Shown piece by piece: positions 1 to 8,576 of a DNA stretch of 50,986 nt. The translations under genes were made by a program, and so were the position numbers. Origin of the DNA: Candidatus Acetothermia bacterium JdFR-48 (GTDB taxonomy: Bacteria; Bipolaricaulota; Bipolaricaulia; Bipolaricaulales; Bipolaricaulaceae); the NCBI GenBank assembly GCA_002011425.1, contig MTNJ01000032.1, positions 1 through 50,986 of the forward strand, in the 5' to 3' direction. How positions within the stretch are numbered: position 1 is the stretch's first letter; each line of letters starts with the position of its first letter. The notes beneath the pieces are model-generated. The model had not been told where the DNA came from. It worked only from the letters and a program-made list of their open reading frames with translations, and did not search any database.

Positions 1-107
1 AGCACCCGCTGGCGCACCTTCCCTCCCACTCTGCGGTTCTCCACCAGCTGGAGGTAGGTGACGGTGGAACCGTCTTTGTTTACGCGGCGCTTTTCCCGGA
101 TAAACAT
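1..107 (-). CDS. IS1634-type transposase, N-terminal fragment (runs off window)
   Basis: The reverse strand starts ATG at 107 and reads MFIREKRRVNKDGS..., continuing with TYLQLVENRRVGGKVRQR to the window edge. This opening (MFIR, a YLQLVE strand, then GGKVRQRV) is typical of the IS4-superfamily IS1634/IS1549 transposases. Only about 35 residues are visible, so integrity of the element cannot be judged. A TATAAT box (116-121 read in reverse) lies 8 nt before the ATG and there is no Shine-Dalgarno, so the message could be leaderless. It points away from the DsbA-like fragment to its right. Confidence 0.72.
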   Translation of the reverse strand, partial: MFIREKRRVNKDGSTVTYLQLVENRRVGGKVRQRV

Positions 108-249
108 GACACTGCATTATACCATGCTATTGTCCGTGATGAAAGGAGACAAGTGTCATTTATGTGGCACTACATAAGGCGGCGAAATCCTGCCGGAAGC
201 GACAGAAAAGCTCGTATTTGAGGGATCGAGGCCTTAGAAAACCGCCCTA
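108..249. mobile_element. Likely end of the IS1634-type element
   Basis: This is non-coding DNA between the transposase start and the point where DsbA-like homology begins. It contains an imperfect inverted repeat, AGTGTCAT/GTGGCACT, around 152-171 that could be part of the terminal repeat. The exact IS boundary and any target duplication cannot be fixed from one end. The reading frame of the right-hand fragment hits a stop at 235-237, which fits foreign DNA up to about 240. Confidence 0.4.
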
Positions 250-564
250 ACTTGTCAAAGTCGGGGCTGGGAGTTCCACGACGCGATGTTCCCCTATTCT
301 CATGAGGGGAAGCTCCCCCAGGAGTTCGACCTGGGACTCGTACAGTCGATCTTCGCCTCGGTAGGGGGCGATCCCCAGGAGTTCGCGGCCTGTCTCTCCG
401 CGGGGACGTACGCGGACGCGGTGAAGGAGATCGAGCGTGTCGCGGGGGAGTTGGGCGTCCTCGGAACCCCCACATTCTTCGTGGACGGTTGGGCCATACC
501 CGGTGCCTACCCGTACGAGGTTTTCCGCGGCGTGATCGAGTCGCTCCTGCGGAAGGGACAATAG
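250..564 (+). pseudogene. 3' remnant of a DsbA/FrnE-like thiol oxidoreductase gene
   Basis: The frame encodes WEFHDAMF near 268, followed by a helical segment and GVLGTPTFFVDG with the cis-proline TP of the thioredoxin fold, then IPGAYPYEVFRGVIE and a stop at 562-564. This matches the C-terminal half of DsbA-family disulfide oxidoreductases (thioredoxin domain with helical insertion). The N-terminal half with the CXXC active site is missing. Homology extends upstream of the ATG at 286, so that ATG is internal. The gene appears truncated, most simply by the adjacent IS. The remnant should have no redox activity. Confidence 0.72.
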
Positions 565-598
565 AAGGTCCCGCGGGCCTCCTTCCCGTCCTTTCTCC

Positions 599-3500
599 CT
601 ACTCCTTGGCCGCTTCGATCTCGTCGATGCAGAAGTCGCAGTCGTAGTCGTAAACTGTGATCACGAGCCGCGGCTGGACGACGCGGCGGCCGGCGAGGGC
701 GAAGGTCACGGCGTAACGGACGTCGTCGTCGACGCCGTCACCGTCGAAGTCACCTCGCGCGGAGTCCCGCGCTTTGATCACCTGGATCCGGGCATCGACG
801 AGGCCGTCCGAGTCGATATCGATGACCACCACCTCCGCGGTGCACTCGAGGTCGGCCGTGACGAGCCACATGCGGTCGTCGGTCACCCCATCTAGGTCGA
901 GGTCGGCCGTGTAGGAGCAGGGATGGCTCTCGGGGTCGAGCGGGTCGGTCCGAGCGATTTCCTCGTCCTCGTCGGCGAAGCCATCGCCATCGGTGTCCGC
1001 CGGGAGGCTCCCGGGCGGGGTCACGAGGGGGATGAGGGGCGAGTTGCACGGATCGGGGTCGAGGCCATCGATGAACCCGTCCGAGTCGGAGTCGCGGTTA
1101 GTGGGATCCAGGACCGGGACGGAGATCACCTCGTAGTTGGGCCCGTCCTCGTCGACGTAGCCATCACCGTCGTTGTCGATCTCGTCATCGGGATCCTCGT
1201 CGATCAGGCCGTCGCCGTCGTCGTCCAGGTTATCGAAGATCAAGGCGGTACACACGTATTCCACCTCGGGCCCGTCGAGGATCCAGTCGTTGTCGGTGTC
1301 GTGATCCAGCGGGTTGGTGGGGTTGAACGGGTAGGCCGCCGCGGGGTTCGGCTGGTACCGCTCCTGATAGTCGGTGAGGCCGTCGTTGTCGGTGTCGGGG
1401 TCACAGGGGTCGGTCTCGGTGGGATACGGGATGGGCGGCCCGGGCAGGGGATCGGCGTGGTCGAACTCGCTGGGGAGGAAATCGAAGTTGCCGTCGTGGT
1501 TCCGGTCTTCGTAACCGTCGGTGAGGCCGTCGCCGTCGGTGTCGGGGTTCAGGGGGTCGAGACAGCCGCATTCGGGATAGGTGACCTCGATGGGCCGGCC
1601 GAAGAGGTCCTCGGTGGGAATCATGTATTGGCGGGAGGTGGAGAAGCCGAGCTTTTCGATCCCGTCGCCCTCGGCATCGCCATCGGTGTCGTACTGGTTG
1701 GGGTCCGTCTCCCCGGCGTCCCAGGCGCCGTTCCCGTTCTCGTCCTCCCCTAGGCCCTTGGGGTTCGGGTGGTCGCCGATCCCGTCCGGGCTCCCGGGCC
1801 GGGTCATGACCGGGCACGGGACGTTGCCGGGGATATCGCACGATTTGCAGATGGGGTTCACGGTCACCGTGGGATGGCCGCTCACCATGTACGGGGTCCC
1901 GGCGCCGCCGTCGCACAGGCCGTCGCCGTCGGTGTCGGCGACCACGGGGTTGGTGGGGTTGGAGCCGAACGCCTCGGCCGAGTCGAGGAGGCCGTCGTCG
2001 TCGGTGTCGGGGTCGAAGGGGTCGGTGGGGATGGGCCCGCCGCCCGTGACCTCGTGCCAGTCGTTCCGGCCGTCGTCGTCGGTATCCCAGTCCGCGGGAT
2101 CGGTGCCAAGCCCCACCTCCTCGCCGTCGGTGAGGCCGTCCCCGTCGGAGTCCGGATCGCACACGTTACACACGGCGTCGTCGGCCTGTTCCCCGGTGGC
2201 CGGGGTGACCACCACCCGCACCGTGCCCGGGGCCTCCACGTCCGCCGCGGCTACATCCTGGAAGCCCTCGACGAACACGTAGGAGTAGAGGAAGCCGTTC
2301 GGGCCCTCCCGAGAGATGGGAATCACCGCCCCGTCTTGCACGCCGTCCCCGTCCGAGTCGGCGTTGTTCACGTAGGGGCACTCGACATCCCGCGTGCCTC
2401 CCAGGCCACCGCCGAGGCCGCTCAACCCCGTCCCGGTGTACACGGGTTCGCCGCAGGAGCCCTCCACCGGGTCGGGGAGGTAATCGTCGTCGGTGTTGAT
2501 ATCCAAGGGATCGGACTCCTGGTCAAAGGTGCGATTCGGCCAGGCGCCGCCGGTGGCGATGAGCTCGTCGGCGTCCATGATGGTGTCATTATCGGAGTCG
2601 GCGTCCAGGGGATCGGTGCCGGTAGTGTTCAACTCCTCGAAGTCCGAGAGGCCATCGTTGTCCGAGTCGGCGTCCAGGGCCGGGATCGTGGGATCCAAAG
2701 CGGGACCAGGAGCAGGGTTAAAGGTGTAGAGCGGCCCGCTTCCGGAATAGTTAGCCACCGGGAGCGTGGTGGAACGACCCTCCGGGGTCACCGTCTCAAA
2801 GCCCGGAGCCGGCCGTGGCCGGCCGGAAATGGGCCCGCCGCCCAAGAGGGCCACCTCCTCGCCGTCCAGGAGGCCGTCGCCATCGGTGTCGGGGTTACAC
2901 AAGTCGGTCTCCCAGTACTCGACCGACTTCTGCGCCTGACTGCCGATGCCACCCACGGTGATCCCGGAGCCATTCACGCCCCAGGTGCCGTCGTGGTTCG
3001 CGTCCTCGGTCCCGTCCAGGAGGCCGTCGTTGTCGGAATCGGCGTTGTTCACATACGGGCAGGCGGTGTCGTCGACGCCGCCCGTGGTACGGCTAATTCC
3101 GAGACCGGTCCCTTCGTACTCGATGTCGTCGGTGAGGCCGTCGTCGTCCGTGTCCGGATCCAAGGGATCGGAGACTTGCAGGAACGTCCGCTTGGGCCAG
3201 GCGCCACCGGTGGCGATGAGCTCATCGGCATCGGAGATACCATCCCCATCGGTGTCCCAGTTCAAGGGATCGGTCTGGGTTATGTTCACTTCCTCGTAGT
3301 CCGAAAGGCCGTCGTTATCCGAATCATCGTCCAGGGCAGGCACGGTGGTCACGTCGCCGCTCGCCGTATGGGCGGTCACCGCCCCTTGGCCGAACAGCCT
3401 TTCCTCCTGGCCGTCCAGTAGGCCGTCGTCATCGGTGTCCGGATCGCAGAACGAGGTCTCTCCACTTCCCTGGGAGCTGCTGTCGCCCAGGGAGTTGGTT

Positions 3501-6109
3501 ATCACACCGTCGTGGTTCGCGTCCTCATAGCCGTCCTGGAGGCCGTCGTCATCGGAGTCGGCGTCGTTGACGTATGGGCAAACAAGGTCGTCGCTTCCGC
3601 CGGGGCTGCTATGTCCTGTCCCCAGCCCGGTCCCATCGTACTCGATGTTGTCCGGGAGGCCATCATCATCGGTGTCCGGATCCAGGGGGTCGGAGATCTG
3701 TTGGAACTGCCGGTGAGGCCAAGCTCCGCCGATGGCGATGAACTCGTTCACATCCCAAATCCCGTCCCCATCGGTGTCGTAATTGAGAGGATCGGTGAAG
3801 GTGACATTCACCTCCTCGTAGTCTGAAAGGCCGTCGTCGTCCGAGTCGGTATCCAAAGCAGGATTGGTTTCGGTCTCATAAGGCGTTATCACTTGCACAC
3901 TGCCCGCCCCGAACAGGGCCACTTCCTCTCCATCAGAGAGGCCATCGCCGTCGGTATCGGTCAAGCACAGATGAGTCTCCCCGGAACCAGTGCTGGGGGC
4001 TCCTACACCGGTGCCGCCGATAGTGCCTTCCCACTTGCCATTGCCGTTTAGATCCTCGGCTCCGTCTTGGAGACCATCATCGTCCGAATCGGCATCGTTA
4101 ACGTAAGGGGAATAGTCGGAGTCGTCGACTGAGGTGGCCAGCTTTCCGGGGTCAATCTCAATATTATCCGGGAGTCCGTCACCATCAGTGTCCGCCTCCA
4201 AAGGATTCGCATGGTCTCGTGGGTCAGTGCGTGCATGTGTCCCCACTTCTTCCCCGTCCTTTATGCCATCATCGTCAGAATCATCATCACAGAACTTAGT
4301 CTGGTAGAGGTGGAACTCGTCTCCATCGGTTAGGCTGTCGTCGTCACTATCGCTGTCCTTAGGACTAGGGCAGTAATCCGGGCCGATCCAGCCCCCTGCC
4401 AGGTTGATCTCTTCCCCATCCCCTAACCCGTCGTTATCGTAGTCGCTGTTTCCATCGTCGAGTCCGATGATCAACTCAATGGTCTCCGGGATGCCATCGC
4501 CGTCCCCGTCATAACATAGATGGTTGGCCGCCATGTCCAGGGCAAACGCGGCTACGTCGCCGAAGTCCCAGTCCGGGATCGCTCCGATGGCCGCGGCGGC
4601 GTCGGCCATGGCCAAGCAGATGTCACTTAGGATAGAACAGGCTTTATCAACATTGTAATTATCGCCTGGATTGACTGTCTTCTTTATCTCAGTGTTCCCC
4701 GCACTTCCCGCGTGGACTGCCGGATCGGTTGAAGGGTGGTACTGGGCGATAATCTCGTGGACCGGGGCAACGCTCTCATCTATATAGAAAGTTACCTGGG
4801 CCTGCCCATTTGACAGATTGGTCGTGGTCGAGGAGAAGTGCCCTGTATTTCCGGGGTTCTTCCACTCGATGTACCCTTCAGGAGTGACCGCAGTCCCATG
4901 CCCGCTCATCGAGTCGTCCTCGGAAACGGTAGCTGTACACGTGTATTGGTTATCACCACTTTCACTACAGCTTACTTCGGTTTTCGTTTGCCGGAGCTTA
5001 ACGGTCAACGAGGCGTTGCTGCTGCTTCCAGTATGCACCTGGTCAGCGCTTTCGTAGGTGGCCTGGATAGTATGGGAGATGTCATTGCCGTCAGATGGAG
5101 TATATTTGGCTGTCCAGGTAGAGATCCCGTCATCATTAGCGTCAGTCTGTTTTTGAAGATCAGAAAAGCTTCCCTTTCCACTCGGGTTAGCTATCAGATT
5201 TATGGTCCCATCCGGATCCGTTTTGCTCCCCGCAGATATGATGTCTTTAACGACTATCGTGATTGTTGTTGGCTCGTTCACATAAACAGTGGAAGGGTAA
5301 AGGGTTACTTCAGTACGTGTCTCACGACGGTTGACAACGAGGTTAACAGATCCCTGTCCCGTTTGATGAACAGATGACCCATTATAGGTGGCAGTTATAA
5401 CGTGTGTCGTCGTAGCCGAATCCGCCTGGGTGGGAGTATAAGTGATTGTACAAGTAGAAAATGTTCCACCACCAGGATCAGGAGTCAAGTCAACGGTATC
5501 ATTCCCCGAGTCAAACTGTCCGGTTCCACTAGTGGAGAAGGTAACGGTCCCAGTGGGGGCTTCGGAGGTTCCTTCCGTAGTGACATCACGTACGGTCACG
5601 GTGACAGTAACACCCTGATTGACATAGGCTGCCACTGGGGAGATGCTCACCTCAACCACAACCTCACGCTTGAGCACGTCCACCGAGTCGGTCGTGGAAC
5701 TCCCGTTGAATAAGGCCGGATCATCTGGCGTATAAGTAACGGTGAAAGTGTGGGTGGAGGGCTCCCCTGTGGAAGGGGTGTAATACAAGGTACAAACTGA
5801 CTGACTATCGCTCGAGCTTCCTACGTCAAGCGTACAGGTGTCGACCACGCCCAAATTGGGATCCGTTAGCTCGAGCTCGACCGTTCCCGTGGGGTCTGTG
5901 GCACCACTCGTGTTGGTTACTGTCACGTTAATAGTGACTTGCTGATTCACGTAAACAATAGAAGGCGTTACCTCGATTGACACCTGGGTATCGTCCTGGG
6001 CTAGACTGGCGAATCCTAAGAAGAGCAGTACGGCCAAACCACCCAGTGCTACACTGACCAGCCTGCCGCCTACAACCGACGTTGAACCGAAAAAGATCTT
6101 GCTCCTCAT
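599..6109 (-). CDS. Giant secreted protein with Ig-like domains and thrombospondin type 3 (calcium-binding) repeats
   Basis: About 1836 aa. I choose ATG 6109 over GTG 6121 because GGAGG lies 5 nt before it. An N-terminal signal peptide (LGGLAVLLFLGFASLAQ) is followed by about four Ig-like beta-sandwich repeats (roughly residues 45-480, each with a YVNQ/YVNE strand). A very long array of TSP3-type repeats such as DTDGDGLPDNIE and DSDDDGLSDYEE fills about 515-1780. The Asp-rich loops are predicted to bind calcium and rigidify the protein. Larger units of about 174-219 residues recur, each containing a GGAWP element. The C-terminus (ending EIEAAKE) shows no sorting motif I recognise. The gene sits 15 bp behind a beta-barrel-like gene in the same operon. 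The Ig-coding part (about 4600-6100) is visibly more AT-rich than the repeat part. A role as adhesin or surface fibre is inferred. Confidence 0.85.
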   Translation of the reverse strand: MRSKIFFGSTSVVGGRLVSVALGGLAVLLFLGFASLAQDDTQVSIEVTPSIVYVNQQVTINVTVTNTSGATDPTGTVELELTDPNLGVVDTCTLDVGSSSDSQSVCTLYYTPSTGEPSTHTFTVTYTPDDPALFNGSSTTDSVDVLKREVVVEVSISPVAAYVNQGVTVTVTVRDVTTEGTSEAPTGTVTFSTSGTGQFDSGNDTVDLTPDPGGGTFSTCTITYTPTQADSATTTHVITATYNGSSVHQTGQGSVNLVVNRRETRTEVTLYPSTVYVNEPTTITIVVKDIISAGSKTDPDGTINLIANPSGKGSFSDLQKQTDANDDGISTWTAKYTPSDGNDISHTIQATYESADQVHTGSSSNASLTVKLRQTKTEVSCSESGDNQYTCTATVSEDDSMSGHGTAVTPEGYIEWKNPGNTGHFSSTTTNLSNGQAQVTFYIDESVAPVHEIIAQYHPSTDPAVHAGSAGNTEIKKTVNPGDNYNVDKACSILSDICLAMADAAAAIGAIPDWDFGDVAAFALDMAANHLCYDGDGDGIPETIELIIGLDDGNSDYDNDGLGDGEEINLAGGWIGPDYCPSPKDSDSDDDSLTDGDEFHLYQTKFCDDDSDDDGIKDGEEVGTHARTDPRDHANPLEADTDGDGLPDNIEIDPGKLATSVDDSDYSPYVNDADSDDDGLQDGAEDLNGNGKWEGTIGGTGVGAPSTGSGETHLCLTDTDGDGLSDGEEVALFGAGSVQVITPYETETNPALDTDSDDDGLSDYEEVNVTFTDPLNYDTDGDGIWDVNEFIAIGGAWPHRQFQQISDPLDPDTDDDGLPDNIEYDGTGLGTGHSSPGGSDDLVCPYVNDADSDDDGLQDGYEDANHDGVITNSLGDSSSQGSGETSFCDPDTDDDGLLDGQEERLFGQGAVTAHTASGDVTTVPALDDDSDNDGLSDYEEVNITQTDPLNWDTDGDGISDADELIATGGAWPKRTFLQVSDPLDPDTDDDGLTDDIEYEGTGLGISRTTGGVDDTACPYVNNADSDNDGLLDGTEDANHDGTWGVNGSGITVGGIGSQAQKSVEYWETDLCNPDTDGDGLLDGEEVALLGGGPISGRPRPAPGFETVTPEGRSTTLPVANYSGSGPLYTFNPAPGPALDPTIPALDADSDNDGLSDFEELNTTGTDPLDADSDNDTIMDADELIATGGAWPNRTFDQESDPLDINTDDDYLPDPVEGSCGEPVYTGTGLSGLGGGLGGTRDVECPYVNNADSDGDGVQDGAVIPISREGPNGFLYSYVFVEGFQDVAAADVEAPGTVRVVVTPATGEQADDAVCNVCDPDSDGDGLTDGEEVGLGTDPADWDTDDDGRNDWHEVTGGGPIPTDPFDPDTDDDGLLDSAEAFGSNPTNPVVADTDGDGLCDGGAGTPYMVSGHPTVTVNPICKSCDIPGNVPCPVMTRPGSPDGIGDHPNPKGLGEDENGNGAWDAGETDPNQYDTDGDAEGDGIEKLGFSTSRQYMIPTEDLFGRPIEVTYPECGCLDPLNPDTDGDGLTDGYEDRNHDGNFDFLPSEFDHADPLPGPPIPYPTETDPCDPDTDNDGLTDYQERYQPNPAAAYPFNPTNPLDHDTDNDWILDGPEVEYVCTALIFDNLDDDGDGLIDEDPDDEIDNDGDGYVDEDGPNYEVISVPVLDPTNRDSDSDGFIDGLDPDPCNSPLIPLVTPPGSLPADTDGDGFADEDEEIARTDPLDPESHPCSYTADLDLDGVTDDRMWLVTADLECTAEVVVIDIDSDGLVDARIQVIKARDSARGDFDGDGVDDDVRYAVTFALAGRRVVQPRLVITVYDYDCDFCIDEIEAAKE

Positions 6110-6124
6110 CCGCTCCTCCACACC

Positions 6125-7414
6125 TCAGAACATATAACCCGTGCTTACGGTGAACCGCCCCAAGCCATAACGTCCGAAGATGAAGTGGACTCCGACTTGG
6201 AGCGGGTTCAAGTTGATCCTGAACCTGAGAGAGAAACTGGCGAAGGCGAGGCCCCGGTCGGACTGATAAGCATAGGACAAGTTATAGCTCGAAGAGAATG
6301 TCCCTTGATTCAGCGAGAGCGAGGCTGAGGCAGAGCTTATCCCGTGCTCGCTCGTGGCCGTGGCCCGGGCGGAGAAGATCCCGCTTGTCCACCCCAGGTT
6401 GAGTTGCTTCCGGAAGCTCATGTTGAGCGTCCCCGACTCGAACTCTCCTTCAGGGTCGAAGTGAAGGTTGAGGGAACCCAACGGGGTGGACGCGCTCACG
6501 GAGAACCCTCCCCACTCGATCCCATCGGGGACTTCTAGGCTGAAGGAGGTGCTTACGCGCACGTTATCAAATATATTTGCGGTTATCGAGCCACGCAGAG
6601 TGAGAAATGTTTTTCCCTTCGGCTCGATGGCGAAGGTCAGCCCCAACCGTATGTCGTCGACTGGCACCTCGGGGACGCTGCACCAAGGACAGACTAAAGT
6701 GATGTTGCTCAGGGAGACTGTGGCGAAGAGGCGACCTGGCTCCGCCCGTACCGAGGTGGAGTAGCCCTTCACGCTGAAGCTTCCGGGCTCCGCTCCTAAG
6801 CCTACTTGGACGCTGAGGCCGATGCCTCCCGCAATGGTCGTGGAGACCTTTATTAGGGTTCCCAGGGCGAAACTCTGGCTCTGTACGCCGTAGTGAAGCG
6901 GGGCGAAGTCCGCTCCCGGGTTGGGGAAGTTGAGGTCTTGGAACACCGAGGTCCACTGGATGCGGAAGCCGTCCATCTGCCAGTTGGCCTGAACTTGAGC
7001 CGCGGCGAAGAGCATGTCCCCCGGGGGGATGATCGCGGAGTTGGGGAGGTGGTTGACGTCGACGACCGACTCGAAGGGCACTGCGAGCCAGAGCTCCGGC
7101 TTCACCTCTACTTCGCCCAGGTACCCTTGGGCTCCTGCTATCACGTGCTCGAAGCCCGCGAAGCCTGCGGTGGCATCGAGCCACAGATCCGCCTTCTCCT
7201 CGAAGGAGAGTCTGAACTTCAAGGCTATGTCCAGGTCCCAGGAGAAGACTGTGCGTTCACAACGGGTGTCACCTTTGATCTCTTCCACCAAAGTACACGG
7301 CAGGGGGATGGCGCTCAGGTTCACCGTGGTGTTTCCCGAGAGGGCAGGGGAGGAGAAGGCGGAGAGACTAAGGGAAAAGGTGAGGACTGCCACACACACC
7401 AAGAGTTCCCGCAC
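6125..7414 (-). CDS. Predicted outer-membrane beta-barrel protein
   Basis: A 429-aa secreted protein with a signal peptide (VAVLTFSLSLSAFSSPALS) followed by alternating hydrophobic/polar strands with many paired Ser/aromatic residues. It ends in a strand closing with ...TVSTGYMF. A terminal Phe is the classic BAM-recognition signature of diderm outer-membrane barrels. The start is GTG 7414 with AGGAGG 5 nt upstream. It is the first gene of an operon with the giant TSP3 protein. I do not recognise a named family; it could anchor, export or fold together with its neighbour, which is inference. Confidence 0.65.
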   Translation of the reverse strand: MRELLVCVAVLTFSLSLSAFSSPALSGNTTVNLSAIPLPCTLVEEIKGDTRCERTVFSWDLDIALKFRLSFEEKADLWLDATAGFAGFEHVIAGAQGYLGEVEVKPELWLAVPFESVVDVNHLPNSAIIPPGDMLFAAAQVQANWQMDGFRIQWTSVFQDLNFPNPGADFAPLHYGVQSQSFALGTLIKVSTTIAGGIGLSVQVGLGAEPGSFSVKGYSTSVRAEPGRLFATVSLSNITLVCPWCSVPEVPVDDIRLGLTFAIEPKGKTFLTLRGSITANIFDNVRVSTSFSLEVPDGIEWGGFSVSASTPLGSLNLHFDPEGEFESGTLNMSFRKQLNLGWTSGIFSARATATSEHGISSASASLSLNQGTFSSSYNLSYAYQSDRGLAFASFSLRFRINLNPLQVGVHFIFGRYGLGRFTVSTGYMF

Positions 7415-7541
7415 CCGAACCTCCTAAAAGTCCAGAGAAGCACACACCCAGCAGGTACTACACCTGAGGGGAGAACAGAGACTCCCACGTCAGATGTCGC
7501 GTACCAGCCGCTTCCCTAAATTCTTACCCATCTCGGGATGC

Positions 7542-7570
7542 AGGATAATAAGACGAGACGAAACAGTCAA
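7542..7570 (-). promoter_or_regulatory. Promoter for the barrel/TSP3 operon
   Basis: On the minus strand TTGACT (7570-7565) is followed by a 17-nt spacer and TATCCT (7547-7542). It lies about 128 nt upstream of the GTG start of the barrel gene, leaving a leader that includes its AGGAGG site. Confidence 0.55.
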
Positions 7571-7604
7571 GACCCTGAAAGGGGAATAGGGGCCTCTGCA
7601 TAGG

Positions 7605-7633
7605 TTGCTTCATGGAGATATTCACCTTAATTT
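7605..7633 (+). promoter_or_regulatory. Promoter for frr and probably the ATP synthase genes
   Basis: TTGCTT (7605-7610), a 17-nt spacer and TAATTT (7628-7633) lie upstream of frr. The frr ATG is preceded by GGAGGTGG. Genes from frr to atpD are tightly packed, so this promoter may serve the whole block. Confidence 0.45.
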
Positions 7634-7666
7634 TACTGAAGTCGGCAACAATGGAGGTGGAAAGCC

Positions 7667-8224
7667 ATGGAACATGAACTCCTGAGGGAGTGTCGCAAAC
7701 GGATGGATAAGACCATTGCCGCATTGGAGGCGGACCTCGCCAAGGTACAGACGGGGAGGGCCAATCCTGCGTTGTTGGAGGACATCAAGGTGGATTACTA
7801 CGGCACCCCCACGCCCTTAAAGCACATCGCCCACATCACCGCCCCGGACCCGGATCTGTTGGTGGTCAGGCCCTTCGATCGGACTCAGATCGGTGCCATG
7901 GAGAAGGCCATCGTCGCCGCCGACCTCGGCCTCAACCCACAATCGGACGGAAACGTCATCCGCATCAAGGTCCCCCGGCTCTCGGAGGAGCGGCGTGAGG
8001 AGCTCGTGAAACTCGTGAAACGCCGGGGCGAGGAGGCCAAAGTCGCCCTGCGCAACATCCGTCGCGATTACAAGGAGAGGTTCGACGACATGAAGGACGA
8101 GGGCCAGCTCCCCGAGGATGACCACCGGCGCCTCCGGGAACAGCTGGACAAGATCACCCAGGAGTACACCGAGAAGGTCGACCAGGTTGTCGAAGCGAAG
8201 GCCCAACAGATGCGGACCCTCTGA
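7667..8224 (+). CDS. frr: Ribosome recycling factor
   Basis: 185 aa, the usual length of RRF, which with EF-G splits post-termination ribosomes. The N-terminal helix carries LAKVQTGRANPALLE, the family signature. Domain II contains DYYGTPTPL, and NVIRIKVPRLSEERREEL followed by the long helical EEAKVALRNIRRDYKE completes domain I. GGAGG precedes the ATG. It is the first gene of the plus-strand block leading into the ATP synthase genes; the usual tsf-pyrH neighbours are absent. Confidence 0.97.
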   Translation: MEHELLRECRKRMDKTIAALEADLAKVQTGRANPALLEDIKVDYYGTPTPLKHIAHITAPDPDLLVVRPFDRTQIGAMEKAIVAADLGLNPQSDGNVIRIKVPRLSEERREELVKLVKRRGEEAKVALRNIRRDYKERFDDMKDEGQLPEDDHRRLREQLDKITQEYTEKVDQVVEAKAQQMRTL

Positions 8225-8225
8225 T

Positions 8226-8576
8226 ATGACGTTCTGTTCGGCCCTGGGGATCCCCGAGGTCCTGCTCGCCGGGACCGCGGTGGCCCTGGGACTCGGGATC
8301 GCATTGGGGTGGCGCTGGGGGACGGGGGTCCTGTGGGGAACGGGCACGGTCCTCTTGGGGTACGGGGTGAGCTGGGCCTATTTTCCCCTCCTGCGGGGAG
8401 TCACCCGTGTGCGGTTGGCAGCGGGGATCATGGCGGGGACGAGGTTCTTCCTCTACGCTGCCGTCTCCTTCACGGGGATCTCTCTGGGGCTCGCGCCCTT
8501 GGCGGTCTGTGCGGGTTTGCTTATTCCGGGGCTCGCTCTTAAAATGCGCTTGCTCTTCCGAGGGGCGGAATGCTAG
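8226..8576 (+). CDS. atpI: ATP synthase subunit I-like membrane protein
   Basis: 116 aa, starting at ATG 8226 directly after the frr stop. The sequence has four hydrophobic segments (VLLAGTAVALGLGIALGW, VLWGTGTVLLGYGVSW, FFLYAAVSFTGISL and LAVCAGLLIPGLAL) and overlaps the start of the subunit a gene by 7 nt. Sequence similarity to AtpI is weak, so the call rests on topology and position: AtpI assists c-ring assembly and typically precedes atpB. It could instead be an unrelated small membrane protein. Confidence 0.6.
   Translation: MTFCSALGIPEVLLAGTAVALGLGIALGWRWGTGVLWGTGTVLLGYGVSWAYFPLLRGVTRVRLAAGIMAGTRFFLYAAVSFTGISLGLAPLAVCAGLLIPGLALKMRLLFRGAEC

Noticed and set aside
923..3530. Long plus-strand ORFs (276, 550, 233 aa and others) opposite the giant gene
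   Set aside because: They are antisense shadows of the GC-rich DxDGD repeats; their Val/Gly-rich translations match no family.
599..4600. Regular short DNA repeats that could suggest a CRISPR array
   Set aside because: The periodicity follows codons for DxDxDG protein repeats, with no uniform spacers or identical repeats; no cas genes are present.
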